Shown here: positions 1-7,102 of the stretch, in pieces
Numbering within the stretch: position 1 is the stretch's first letter
Layout of the letters: each line of letters starts with the position of its first letter
From: an uncultured bacterium
GTDB taxonomy: Bacteria > Bacteroidota > Bacteroidia > Chitinophagales > CAIOSU01
Assembly (NCBI GenBank): GCA_903861055.1
Contig: CAIOSU010000424.1
Span: 1-21,714 of the forward strand
Direction of reading: 5' to 3'
Length of the DNA: 21,714 nucleotides
Made by a program: the position numbers and the translations under genes
The notes under the pieces: generated by a model
The model's database searches: none
Seen by the model: only the letters and a program-made list of their open reading frames with translations
What the model was told of the DNA's origin: nothing

Positions 1-69
1 CCTGAACTGGCTGCTTGCAAAGGCAATGCTAAAACCGGGGAGGGTGCTGTTGACGAAGTGAATGATTAA
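1..69 (+). CDS. C-terminal fragment of a gene that begins before the window
   Basis: Frame 1 is open from the first base for 22 codons and stops with TAA at 67-69. The residues end in ...GAVDEVND. No family can be recognised from so short a tail. It is called coding only because the frame is open to the edge and its codons look ordinary for the window. It could equally be chance. Confidence 0.35.
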   Translation, partial: PELAACKGNAKTGEGAVDEVND

Positions 70-114
70 GGTAGTTTGAAGGTTGTCGCTCGCACGGGCA
101 GGCCAACGCGCGCA

Positions 115-138
115 CCCTTCGACAGGCTCAGGATGACA
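115..138. repeat. Single copy of a dispersed intergenic repeat motif
   Basis: The stretch CCCTTCGACAGGCTCAGGAT, continuing GACA, resembles a short motif I recall as frequent between genes in many Bacteroidota and other genomes. Only this copy is visible in the window, so its repetitive nature here rests on recall and not on a count. Confidence 0.35.
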
Positions 139-161
139 TGCCTTTTGAAGTAACGAACACA

Positions 162-202
162 CAAAACAAAAAACGGCCCAAAGCAATCGCTCGGGGCCGT
201 TT
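162..202 (-). terminator. Intrinsic terminator of the QueF-like gene
   Basis: A perfect 9-base inverted repeat (AAACGGCCC at 171-179, GGGCCGTTT at 194-202) encloses a 14-base loop. Read on the minus strand it comes 20 bases after the stop of the QueF-like gene. The stem runs into TTTTTTGTTTTGTG, the expected U-rich tail. The plus-strand side has no long T run, so minus-strand use is favoured. Confidence 0.8.
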
Positions 203-222
203 CTGTAAGGTATTTGTGGTAA

Positions 223-660
223 TTACATAATTACATCAAAGGTATCTTCGCTGCCCACCCAATCGCGGAACTGCTCATTGCCGCCACGTACTTTCCAATC
301 ACTATCAATGGTCAGTTTTGAGCTGATACCACCGCGAGGGTTGAAAATCATGGTTATGCGCAAACGCTCTGGGTCGTATACGTCAATCATATCATCGTAC
401 ACAATGTTTATCAATCGCTCGTACGACACGATAATGTCGCGCAGCTGATATACATATTGCTTCAACGATTTTAGCTCAATTACTTTCTTCTTAGGGTAGA
501 AAGTCATGTACAAAGTAGCAAAATCGGGCTGCTCGTGTACTCCCAAAAAAGTACATTCAGGCACTTTAATTTTGATTTCGTAGGCACCTTTAGCAGGGTT
601 AGGAATCGCCTTTAGGATTTTACGGTCAATCTTGTCGTAAAGTTTTTTCTCGTGGGCCAT
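223..660 (-). CDS. QueF-fold (7-cyano-7-deazaguanine reductase-like) protein lacking the catalytic cysteine
   Basis: This 145-residue protein has the T-fold hallmarks of the single-domain QueF family: QPDFA at residues 44-48, ELKSLKQY at 62-69 (close to the NADPH-binding signature), a Glu at 81 and PRGGIS at 108-113. QueF reduces preQ0 to preQ1 in queuosine synthesis through a cysteine five residues before the Gln of QPDF. Here that position is Leu39, with Gly40 next to it, and the only nearby cysteine is Cys36, eight residues before. The family His-Glu pair is Tyr80-Glu81. The aspartate of QPDF is kept. It may be a paralogue with another role, possibly substrate binding only. No other queuosine gene is in the window. 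It diverges from ferritin and ends at a strong terminator. Confidence 0.75.
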   Translation of the reverse strand: MAHEKKLYDKIDRKILKAIPNPAKGAYEIKIKVPECTFLGVHEQPDFATLYMTFYPKKKVIELKSLKQYVYQLRDIIVSYERLINIVYDDMIDVYDPERLRITMIFNPRGGISSKLTIDSDWKVRGGNEQFRDWVGSEDTFDVIM

Positions 661-844
661 GATATAGAGGCAGTTATTAGATTCACTGCAAAGAAAACCA
701 ATAAATTGGCAAGTAGGTAGTATTTAGGCCATACTTAATGCCCCAGCGCCTATTTTAAGTCATTTTAGTATTTAGACTGCTTATAAATTAGCCCAAACCA
801 ACTTTTTGCAGCAACTAAAGGTGCTATTGCGGTGTTCATTTAGG

Positions 845-852
845 TATATTTG
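845..852 (+). promoter_or_regulatory. Ferritin promoter, -7 box
   Basis: TATATTTG matches the Bacteroidota -7 consensus TAnnTTTG exactly and lies 21 bases before the ferritin ATG. The nearest upstream TTG (827-829) is 15 bases away, shorter than the usual 19-21, so only the -7 box is supported. Confidence 0.5.
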
Positions 853-873
853 CTTCAGAAAAATAATAAGGCT

Positions 874-1386
874 ATGTTATCAAAGTCATTAGAGAAAGCG
901 CTCAACGAACAAGTTTCTATTGAAGGTCATGCTTCGTTTGCCTATTTGGCCATGGCTTCATGGTGCGAACAACAAGGTATGAACGGTGCTGCTAAGTTCT
1001 TTTTTGCCCAAAGCGATGAAGAGCGCACGCACATGTTGAAGATATTTAACTACATTAATTCGGTAAAAGGACATGCCCTAGCGCCTGCCATTAAGCAACC
1101 TAGCCTTAAGTTTAAAGGCATAGTAGAAATGGTAAAGGAGGCCCTACACAACGAGGAGAAGGTAACCGCTTCGGTTTACAAGCTGTCGGAAATGGCCCAA
1201 AATGAAAAGGACTACGGCACGTACAACTTTATGCAGTTTTATGTGGATGAGCAGCGTGAAGAAGAAGTATTGTTCAATCACATTCTAGAGCGCATTGAGC
1301 TAATCGGCACCGAAGGTATGGGCCGCTACTACATCGACAAAGAGCTTGAAGCCCTAACTGGCGGCGGCGCCCCTGCTGCGGAGTAA
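874..1386 (+). CDS. ftnA: Bacterial non-heme ferritin
   Basis: Iron-storage ferritin of the FtnA type. It oxidises Fe(II) at a di-iron centre and stores the mineral inside a 24-subunit cytoplasmic shell. The start is the ATG at 874 and not the upstream in-frame TTG at 850, for two reasons: the TTG overlaps the -7 promoter box, and starting at 874 places the ferroxidase residues at the classical FtnA numbers Glu17, Glu50, His53, Glu94, Gln127 and Glu130, all present. The 170 residues match the family length of about 165-170. The last residues (GGGAPAAE) are a flexible tail. No heme-binding methionine of the bacterioferritin type is apparent. It is monocistronic and diverges from the QueF-like gene. 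Confidence 0.95.
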   Translation: MLSKSLEKALNEQVSIEGHASFAYLAMASWCEQQGMNGAAKFFFAQSDEERTHMLKIFNYINSVKGHALAPAIKQPSLKFKGIVEMVKEALHNEEKVTASVYKLSEMAQNEKDYGTYNFMQFYVDEQREEEVLFNHILERIELIGTEGMGRYYIDKELEALTGGGAPAAE

Positions 1387-1397
1387 GTTTTTTTAAG

Positions 1398-1434
1398 CTC
1401 CTCCTCCTTTTTTAGGGGGAGGTTGGGAGGGGGT
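1398..1434. repeat. C-rich/G-rich element after ferritin, possible weak hairpin
   Basis: CTCCTCCTCC, then a T run, then GGGGGAGGTTGGGAGGGGG lies 12 bases after the ferritin stop. CCTCC (1403-1407) can pair with GGAGG (1418-1422). No U-rich tail follows on either strand, so terminator function is uncertain. The G-rich half resembles a motif that I recall as common between genes in this phylum, but only one copy is present here. Confidence 0.35.
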
Positions 1435-1500
1435 TGCTCGTGCGAGTTGTGATATTCGAACTGCAGAATTTGCTATTCGTAACCATATCTCTTTATCGAT

Positions 1501-2865
1501 TTAAATTATCTCAAAGTACCTTTTCAATTCCCAATCGGTAACTACTTTGGCAAACTGGCGCCACTCCCAATCGCGGGTAGCGGTAAAGTGGTCAACAAAC
1601 GGTTTACCGAACAACTCCACCGCCACATCAGAGCTTTTCATAGCAGCAGTAGCTTCGCCAAGGTTGCGCGGCAACGTGCCGAAACGCTTATCGGCATAGC
1701 CATTGCCCACCGTGTTTGGTTGCTCAAGTTTCAATCCATGCTTAATACCATATAGGCCCGAAGCCAACGCAGCGGCCATGGCTAGGTATGGGTTTACGTC
1801 GCTGCCCGGCACCCGTGTCTCTAAGCGCGTAGATTTCGGACTTCCCGGCAACGCGCGCAACGCAGTAGTGCGATTATCCAACCCCCAAGTAACGGTGGTA
1901 GGTGCCCAAGCGCCCTCAACCAAACGCTTGTAACTATTGATGGTAGGGGCAAACATAGGCAATATGTGCGGCAAGCAATACAATTGGCCGGCCATGTAAC
2001 TGCGCATGGTTTCGCTCATGTGGTGCTCGGCGTTCGGGTCGTAAAAGGTGTTTACGCCATGTTGCCAAAGGCTTTGGTGCACGTGCCCGCTGCAACCCGG
2101 CAAATCGTGGCGCCATTTGGCCATAAAGCTCGGCATAATGCCATGCTTGTAGCCAATCTCTTTAGCGCCCGTTTTGAAAAGTACGGCGCGGTCGGCGGCT
2201 TCTACTATATCTTCGCTATATAGAATGGCCACTTCGTACACGCCTGGTCCGGTTTCGGTGTGGATGCCCTCAATGGGTACGTCAAACTGCTCCATCAAAT
2301 CGAACAAATCATTGAAGAACGCCTTATTTTGCGAGCTGCGAATGATGGAGTAGCCAAACATGCCCGGGGTAATGGGCTGTGCGTTTCGGTAGTCTTTTTG
2401 CTCAAGGCTCTGTGGGGTCTCTGCAAAGTTGAACCATTCAAACTCTTCGGCAAATGCAGCTGTGTAGCCCATTTCCATGGCACGGTACTTCATTTGCTTT
2501 AGCAAACCGCGTGGGCAGATAGGCAGTATTTTGTCGTCTTCGCTGCAAAAATCAGCCAAAAAAAATGGCAGGTCATTGTCCCAAGGCACTTTACGGAAGG
2601 TGCCCATATCCACTTTCGCATTGGTATCGGGGTAGCCTGTGTGCCAGCCTGTAAACTCGGTATTGTCGTAAGCCGCGTCTTGCGAGTCCCAGCCCAACAC
2701 CACGTCGCAAAATCCGAAGCCCTTTTCGAGTATAGATAAAAACTTGTCGCGGCGGATGGTTTTGCCGCGCAATATGCCGTCAATATCCGTAGCGGCCACT
2801 TTCACCTTGCCTGCGGCATGGTTGTTTACATACAATAGGGCCTGTTCTTGTTTAGGATGGGTCAT
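1501..2865 (-). CDS. Glutamine-synthetase-family ligase, likely gamma-glutamyl-amine (ethanolamide) synthetase
   Basis: This 454-residue protein is a type I glutamine-synthetase-fold enzyme. Visible elements are the N-terminal DIDGILRGK (27-35), the metal-binding region around Glu141-Glu143, HTETGPGVYE (202-211), GCSGHVHQSL (257-266, nucleotide and metal histidine), NSYKRL (310-315) and LETRVPGSDVNPY (348-360, catalytic Glu349 and Arg351). The overall form is nearer to PuuA/GlnA4-type gamma-glutamyl-amine ligases than to housekeeping GlnA. These condense glutamate with an amine using ATP, as in gamma-glutamylputrescine or gamma-glutamylethanolamide formation. It is the second gene of an operon, its ATG overlapping the permease stop by 4 bases, which points to translational coupling. 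The permease looks ethanolamine-specific, so gamma-glutamylethanolamide is the best guess. The substrate cannot be proved from sequence. Confidence 0.85.
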   Translation of the reverse strand: MTHPKQEQALLYVNNHAAGKVKVAATDIDGILRGKTIRRDKFLSILEKGFGFCDVVLGWDSQDAAYDNTEFTGWHTGYPDTNAKVDMGTFRKVPWDNDLPFFLADFCSEDDKILPICPRGLLKQMKYRAMEMGYTAAFAEEFEWFNFAETPQSLEQKDYRNAQPITPGMFGYSIIRSSQNKAFFNDLFDLMEQFDVPIEGIHTETGPGVYEVAILYSEDIVEAADRAVLFKTGAKEIGYKHGIMPSFMAKWRHDLPGCSGHVHQSLWQHGVNTFYDPNAEHHMSETMRSYMAGQLYCLPHILPMFAPTINSYKRLVEGAWAPTTVTWGLDNRTTALRALPGSPKSTRLETRVPGSDVNPYLAMAAALASGLYGIKHGLKLEQPNTVGNGYADKRFGTLPRNLGEATAAMKSSDVAVELFGKPFVDHFTATRDWEWRQFAKVVTDWELKRYFEII

Positions 2866-4226
2866 GGGTGGGTGGTATTCTTTTTCGATTCAACGAACAC
2901 AAAATAATAAACATACGCCACAGCCAAAAGGCCAACGTAAATGAGCGCCAGTTGCCAGTTGTAAATGGTCATGGCAACCAACGATACGGTGGCGATAATG
3001 AGGGCAATGATAGGAAACAACGGATATATCGGTGCCTTAAAGGGTCGCTCTAGGTTAGGCTCCGTTTTGCGGAGGCGCAGCAAGGCTATCATGCTTACAA
3101 TGTAAAGCGTCAATGCTCCAAAAACCGCAATGGTAATAATGTCGCCAGTTTTGCCCGTAAGCAAGGCTATGATGCCGATAACCATATTGAAGATAAGTGC
3201 ATTGGCAGGTGTACTATACTTGGTATTAACCTCGCCCAAAACCCTAGGTGCAAAGCCTTTTCGGCCAAACTCAAACGTACTGCGGCCCGCAGCTAAAATG
3301 ATGCCGTGAAACGAAGCCACTAAGCCAAACAAACCAATGGTAATGAGCAAATGATATAGCCAATGGTTTTTATCGTAAATCAAGCCCAGCGCAAGGGGCA
3401 AGGGCTTATCGGAGGCTTCGGTGCTGCCGGGCTCGTAAACAATGGCTTCCCAACCGGCTACCCCGATGGACGAAACAAACACCAGCAAACAAAGTACCAC
3501 CAACGTAAATATGGCCGAACCAAAACCGATAAGCACGTTGCGCTGCGGATTGATGGTTTCTTCGGCAACATTGGCAACGCCCTCAATGGCCAAAAAGAAC
3601 CATATAGCAAACGGTATGGCCGCAAATATGCCCCCATAGCCATTGGGCAACGGGTTGTGCGTGAGGTTTGCCATTTCAAAACTGGGCAAGGTAGCACCGG
3701 TAAATATCAATAGCTCTACTACCGCTATCCCGGTTACAAACAGCTCAAATATAGCCGCATTGCGCACGCCCGAAATATTGAGCAGCGTAAACACCACAAA
3801 TGCTGCTGCCGCTAGGGCCTCAATGGGCAGGGGTACGTAGTCGTGCAGGTAGGTGCCTATGGCTATGGCAATGGCGGGGGGCGCAAAAATAAACTCAATG
3901 TTTTGGGCCATGCCGCCCAAAAAGCCCCAACGCGGCCCCAATGCTCGGGTGGCATACTCAAATGCACCGCCAGCCCTGGGTATGGCACAGGCCAACTCGG
4001 TGTAGCTGAAGGTAAAAGTAAGGTACATAACAATAATAAACCCCGTGGCAATGGCCAGCCCCAGCGTGCCACCTGCTGGTAAGCCCAAGTTCCAGCCGAA
4101 GTACATACCCGAAATAACATAGCCCACGCCCAGCCCCCAAAGCATCAATGGGCCAAGGGTGCGTTTCAGTGCTCCGGTAGCGTGGGGTTCGATTATTGGT
4201 CCGTCCAACGGGTTGGGTAGTTGCAT
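2862..4226 (-). CDS. APC-superfamily permease, ethanolamine permease-like
   Basis: A 454-residue inner-membrane transporter with about 12 hydrophobic segments and the amino acid/polyamine/organocation signature region IPRAGGAFEYATRALGPRWG after the third segment. The N-terminal pattern LGPLMLWGLGVGYVISGMYFGWNLGLPAGG, seen here in the first 50 or so residues, is what I associate with the bacterial ethanolamine permease group. The alternative is another amine or amino acid substrate. It is the first gene of the operon and its last four bases form the ATGA overlap with the glutamine-synthetase-like gene, so uptake and gamma-glutamylation of the same amine is a sensible reading. No ethanolamine ammonia-lyase gene is visible in the window. 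No convincing TAnnTTTG box was found before it. Confidence 0.85.
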   Translation of the reverse strand: MQLPNPLDGPIIEPHATGALKRTLGPLMLWGLGVGYVISGMYFGWNLGLPAGGTLGLAIATGFIIVMYLTFTFSYTELACAIPRAGGAFEYATRALGPRWGFLGGMAQNIEFIFAPPAIAIAIGTYLHDYVPLPIEALAAAAFVVFTLLNISGVRNAAIFELFVTGIAVVELLIFTGATLPSFEMANLTHNPLPNGYGGIFAAIPFAIWFFLAIEGVANVAEETINPQRNVLIGFGSAIFTLVVLCLLVFVSSIGVAGWEAIVYEPGSTEASDKPLPLALGLIYDKNHWLYHLLITIGLFGLVASFHGIILAAGRSTFEFGRKGFAPRVLGEVNTKYSTPANALIFNMVIGIIALLTGKTGDIITIAVFGALTLYIVSMIALLRLRKTEPNLERPFKAPIYPLFPIIALIIATVSLVAMTIYNWQLALIYVGLLAVAYVYYFVFVESKKNTTHP

Positions 4227-4644
4227 TGCAATAGTTGGGGGTTTAGTAAATGCAGCGGGTACGTGAATTTAGTGAAAGAAACGTGAAATGACCGATGTGA
4301 GACGAGAAATAAGAAATTTGAGATGGCAAATGATAAAAAATGCGCATCATTATACATAACACGATTGCTACTCACTTAACAAGGAGTATGGCTAATTAAC
4401 ACAAAACCGAAAAGGTAATTGATACACCTGGTTTTTCATTGGGCAGAACCTCTGGTTCTCCGCTTAAGGGCTATGCCTTTACGTGGGCCACCGGTGCACA
4501 AGCTGCTTTCGCAGCCATTTACACTAATTTACGGAGCGTTTTTATTCTTGCAAAATATAAACTCCATTTATTTTTTACTAAAAATGCAAGATGTTGATTG
4601 TGAGGGAGAAATTTTTGGTTTTGCTTGGTAAATGCTCCAAAAGC
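4227..4644. other. Gene-free region with a cluster of short palindromes
   Basis: I see no convincing gene in these 418 bases. A 70-codon plus-strand frame (4419-4631) has no recognisable protein character. Within 4441-4516 there are three perfect palindromic units: AGAACC-tct-GGTTCT (4445-4459), CACCGGTG (4489-4496) and GCTGC-tttc-GCAGC (4502-4515), plus an imperfect AAGGGC-tat-GCCTTT (about 4465-4480). This compact, GC-richer block stands out from AT-rich flanks and may be a small mobile repeat, an RNA structure or a terminator region. Confidence 0.4.
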
Positions 4645-4989
4645 TTAGGCCTTCTTCAAAAATTCCGATTTTAAGGCCAAGGCGCCAAAGCCTGGTATTT
4701 TGCAATCTACGTTATGGTCGCCCTCGGTGAGCCTGATGTTTTTTACTTTGGTACCCGCTTTAATGGGTATAGGAGAGCCTTTTACGGGCAGGTTTTTGAT
4801 AACGATAACCGAATCGCCGTTTTGTAGTTCATTACCATTAGAGTCGAGCACCACCAACCCACTTGGCTCATTGCTTTGCTCCGTTGGGGTCCATTCGTGT
4901 CCGCACTCGGGGCAGGCATATTGCGTGTCGTTGGTGGCATATCCGTATGGCGACTTACATTGCGGGCAAGGTTTCATTTCATCTGGCAT
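4645..4989 (-). CDS. yjdM: YjdM/PhnA-family zinc-ribbon protein
   Basis: A 114-residue protein with an N-terminal zinc ribbon (CPQC...CPEC, cysteines about 18 residues apart) followed by the PhnA beta-domain, including VLDSNGNELQNGDSV, KGTKVKNIRL-like AGTKVKNIRL and EGDHNVDCKIPGFG. It is close in layout to E. coli YjdM (about 111 residues), once called PhnA. Its biochemical role is not established, and despite the old name it is not the phosphonoacetate hydrolase. The frame is open upstream to 5229, but that extension overlaps the divergent CLC gene and has no family match. The starts at 4989 or 4977 fit the family, and 4989 lies 29 bases after a TAnnTTTG box. Confidence 0.9.
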   Translation of the reverse strand: MPDEMKPCPQCKSPYGYATNDTQYACPECGHEWTPTEQSNEPSGLVVLDSNGNELQNGDSVIVIKNLPVKGSPIPIKAGTKVKNIRLTEGDHNVDCKIPGFGALALKSEFLKKA

Positions 4990-5018
4990 AACGCTGGGGC
5001 TTTTCAATGGGTAATAAG

Positions 5019-5043
5019 CAAACCTACTATGGCCCCAAAGGTA
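5019..5043 (-). promoter_or_regulatory. Promoter boxes before the yjdM-like gene
   Basis: On the minus strand TAGGTTTG (5019-5026) and, 17 bases upstream, TACCTTTG (5036-5043) both match TAnnTTTG. Neither has a TTG box at 19-21 bases upstream. The proximal box would give a short leader of roughly 20-25 bases. Confidence 0.45.
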
Positions 5044-5149
5044 TTGTTTTTGTGGATTAAATATGGAGTTTGATAAAGTGATAGATTTCAGTTGGTGGCA
5101 CCTGGCTTTACACCAACCTACCCCCAAACAAACTAACCACCCAAAACCC

Positions 5150-5179
5150 TTGCCGTTTCCCCTCGTTACGCTACATTTG
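5150..5179 (+). promoter_or_regulatory. Consensus Bacteroidota promoter of the CLC gene
   Basis: TTG (5150-5152) is followed after exactly 19 bases by TACATTTG (5172-5179), the consensus arrangement of the -33 and -7 boxes. The gene's first ATG (5184) begins only four bases after the -7 box, so transcription would start at or inside the first codons. The message is then leaderless, or translation starts at the second ATG (5199). Confidence 0.65.
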
Positions 5180-5183
5180 TGGT

Positions 5184-6965
5184 ATGAAGCCCCAAAACAT
5201 GCTGCACAAATTTTTGGTGTGGCGCGCACGGCATTTAAGCCTTACCCATTTTACCCTTATGCTGGGGGTACTGGTGGGCATAGCCTCGGGCTTGGCGGCG
5301 GTAATACTTAAAACCACCACGCACTTTATACAAAGCCTGCTTACGGCCGAGTACAATTTTGATCCATTCAATTACCTCTACCTGGCCTATCCGTTGGCGG
5401 GCATGTTGCTCACTACGTTGTTTGTGCTGTACCTCAACCGCGGCAAATTGGGCCACGGCCTTACCAATATAATATACAATATAGCCAAAAAGGGCGCCTA
5501 CATTGAGCGAGACAAAACCTATTCGCATATGGTTACCAGTGCGCTTACGGTGGGGTTTGGTGGCTCGGTGGGGCTAGAGGCACCCATTGTTACCACGGGC
5601 TCGGCCATTGGTTCAAGCTTGGCACAGCTGTTTCATTTAAGCTACCAAAAGCGGGTGTTGCTTATCGGTTGCGGCGCGGCCGGGGCCATAGCGGGCATCT
5701 TCAACTCGCCCATTACGGGTGTGGTATTTGCCTTGGAGGTGCTCATGATTGAGCTTACCGTGCCCTCATTGATACCATTGCTGTTGGCGGCAGTTACGGC
5801 CACGGTTACCTCGCGGTTGCTTATTGGCGAGGATATATTGTTCAATTTTGAACTGAACGAGGCCTTTGCCATAAGAGATATACCGCAATACATTATGCTG
5901 GGGGTTATTGCGGGCTTTGTGTCGGTTTATTTCTCCAGGATGCTTGGCAGCATAGAGTTTCCGTTGCTCAAAATAAAGAACCGATACAAGCGCACGCTCA
6001 TAGGCGGCAGCGTACTAGGCATTATGATATTTGTGCTGCCACCCCTGTATGGCGAAGGCTACGAAACCCTGAAAGTAATACTCACGGGCCACCCCGAGCA
6101 GGTGTTACAGGGCAGTTTGTTCCACAATTTCCAAGACAATGTGTGGGTAGTTTGGGGCTTTATGCTGGTGCTGGTATTTGCCAAAGTGGTGGCATCGTCG
6201 CTAACCATTGGCGGTGGCGGCAATGGGGGCGTGTTTGCCCCGTCGTTGTTTACGGGTGGTTTGTTGGGTTTTGCTTTTGCGCGTTTTAGCAACCTGTTGG
6301 GTGCCTCGCACACCGTATCCGAAACCAACTTTGGTTTAGTGGGTATGGCGGGTATCATCAGTGGGGTAATGCATGCGCCGCTTACGGGCATCTTTCTGGT
6401 GGTGGAGATAACGACTTCGTATGAGCTGATAATACCGCTGATGATAGTATCGGGCATAGCGTATGCCACTGTGCATTATTTTGAGCCGCACTCTATTTAT
6501 ACCAAACAATTGGCCATGAAGGGCCACCTTACCAGTGGCAATAAAGACAAGCAGGTACTTACTTTTTTGCAGATGGGCAAGGTAATAGAAACGGATTTGG
6601 TGACCGTGAAACCCGACGACACCTTGGGCCACCTGGCCGATGTGATAGCCCATAGCCACCGCAACATATACCCCGTGGTAGATGACGACCAACAGCTTAC
6701 AGGCATAATAACACTGGACGATGTGCGCGAAATCATGTTCCAACGCGACAAATACGACACCGTGCGGGTAAAAGACCTATCGCACTCGCCGCCCGCCATG
6801 ATTAAGCTGGGCGATGAAATGGAAGTCGTAATGGCCACCTTTGACGAAACGGGCGCTTGGAACTTGCCCGTGGTTGAGAACGGCAAATACGTGGGTTTCC
6901 TTTCCAAATCGAAAATATTCAGTAGCTACCGCCGCTTGTTGGTCAATCAGGCCAAAGAGGAGTAA
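5184..6965 (+). CDS. CLC-family chloride channel/transporter with C-terminal CBS pair
   Basis: A 593-residue membrane protein of the CLC family. The gating-glutamate motif GLEAP (130-134, Glu132) and the anion-site motif GGGGNGGVFAPSLFTGG (343-359) are clear. About 450 residues of membrane domain are followed by two CBS domains (roughly 465-525 and 530-590), which usually bind adenine nucleotides and modulate gating. In the helix after FNSPITG the sequence reads FALEVLM. Against E. coli ClC-ec1 (FIIEEMR) this puts Val186 where the internal proton glutamate would be, as in channel-type CLCs. The region matching GSGIP is GHGLTNI (90-96). Proton-coupled exchange is therefore uncertain. It has its own consensus promoter, diverges from yjdM and is not obviously functionally linked to neighbours. 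Confidence 0.93.
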   Translation: MKPQNMLHKFLVWRARHLSLTHFTLMLGVLVGIASGLAAVILKTTTHFIQSLLTAEYNFDPFNYLYLAYPLAGMLLTTLFVLYLNRGKLGHGLTNIIYNIAKKGAYIERDKTYSHMVTSALTVGFGGSVGLEAPIVTTGSAIGSSLAQLFHLSYQKRVLLIGCGAAGAIAGIFNSPITGVVFALEVLMIELTVPSLIPLLLAAVTATVTSRLLIGEDILFNFELNEAFAIRDIPQYIMLGVIAGFVSVYFSRMLGSIEFPLLKIKNRYKRTLIGGSVLGIMIFVLPPLYGEGYETLKVILTGHPEQVLQGSLFHNFQDNVWVVWGFMLVLVFAKVVASSLTIGGGGNGGVFAPSLFTGGLLGFAFARFSNLLGASHTVSETNFGLVGMAGIISGVMHAPLTGIFLVVEITTSYELIIPLMIVSGIAYATVHYFEPHSIYTKQLAMKGHLTSGNKDKQVLTFLQMGKVIETDLVTVKPDDTLGHLADVIAHSHRNIYPVVDDDQQLTGIITLDDVREIMFQRDKYDTVRVKDLSHSPPAMIKLGDEMEVVMATFDETGAWNLPVVENGKYVGFLSKSKIFSSYRRLLVNQAKEE

Positions 6966-7001
6966 ACTGAGTTGTTAGCTAGCGTTTGGCACAGCGTGGG
7001 C

Positions 7002-7009
7002 TAATTTTG
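7002..7009 (+). promoter_or_regulatory. Possible promoter (-7 box) of the export locus
   Basis: TAATTTTG fits TAnnTTTG and lies 93 bases before the proposed permease start, in the 137-base gap after the CLC gene. No TTG box lies at 19-21 bases upstream (TTTG at 6985-6988 is 13 bases away). A weaker box, TACTTTTA, is at 7078-7085. Confidence 0.35.
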
Positions 7010-7102
7010 TAAATGGTGAATAAAGGCTGTAAAAACAGGAATTTTAAATTATATACTCAATCGCAAGGCTAATTCATTACTTTTACCATAGGCATTAATT
7101 GC

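Noticed and set aside
661..849. preQ1 riboswitch before the QueF-like gene
   Set aside because: I looked for a small hairpin with an A-rich tail close to the start and saw none. Only a weak CCAAT/ATTGG inverted repeat is present (697-708).
850..873. Upstream TTG start for ferritin
   Set aside because: The TTG is part of the -7 promoter box. Starting at ATG 874 gives exact FtnA numbering of the ferroxidase residues.
4419..4631. 70-codon plus-strand frame in the gene-free region
   Set aside because: No recognisable domain, no promoter, and it runs through the palindrome block.
4990..5229. N-terminal extension of the yjdM-like frame, 80 residues
   Set aside because: It overlaps the divergent CLC gene start, contains the promoter boxes and has no resemblance to the family, which begins just before the zinc ribbon.
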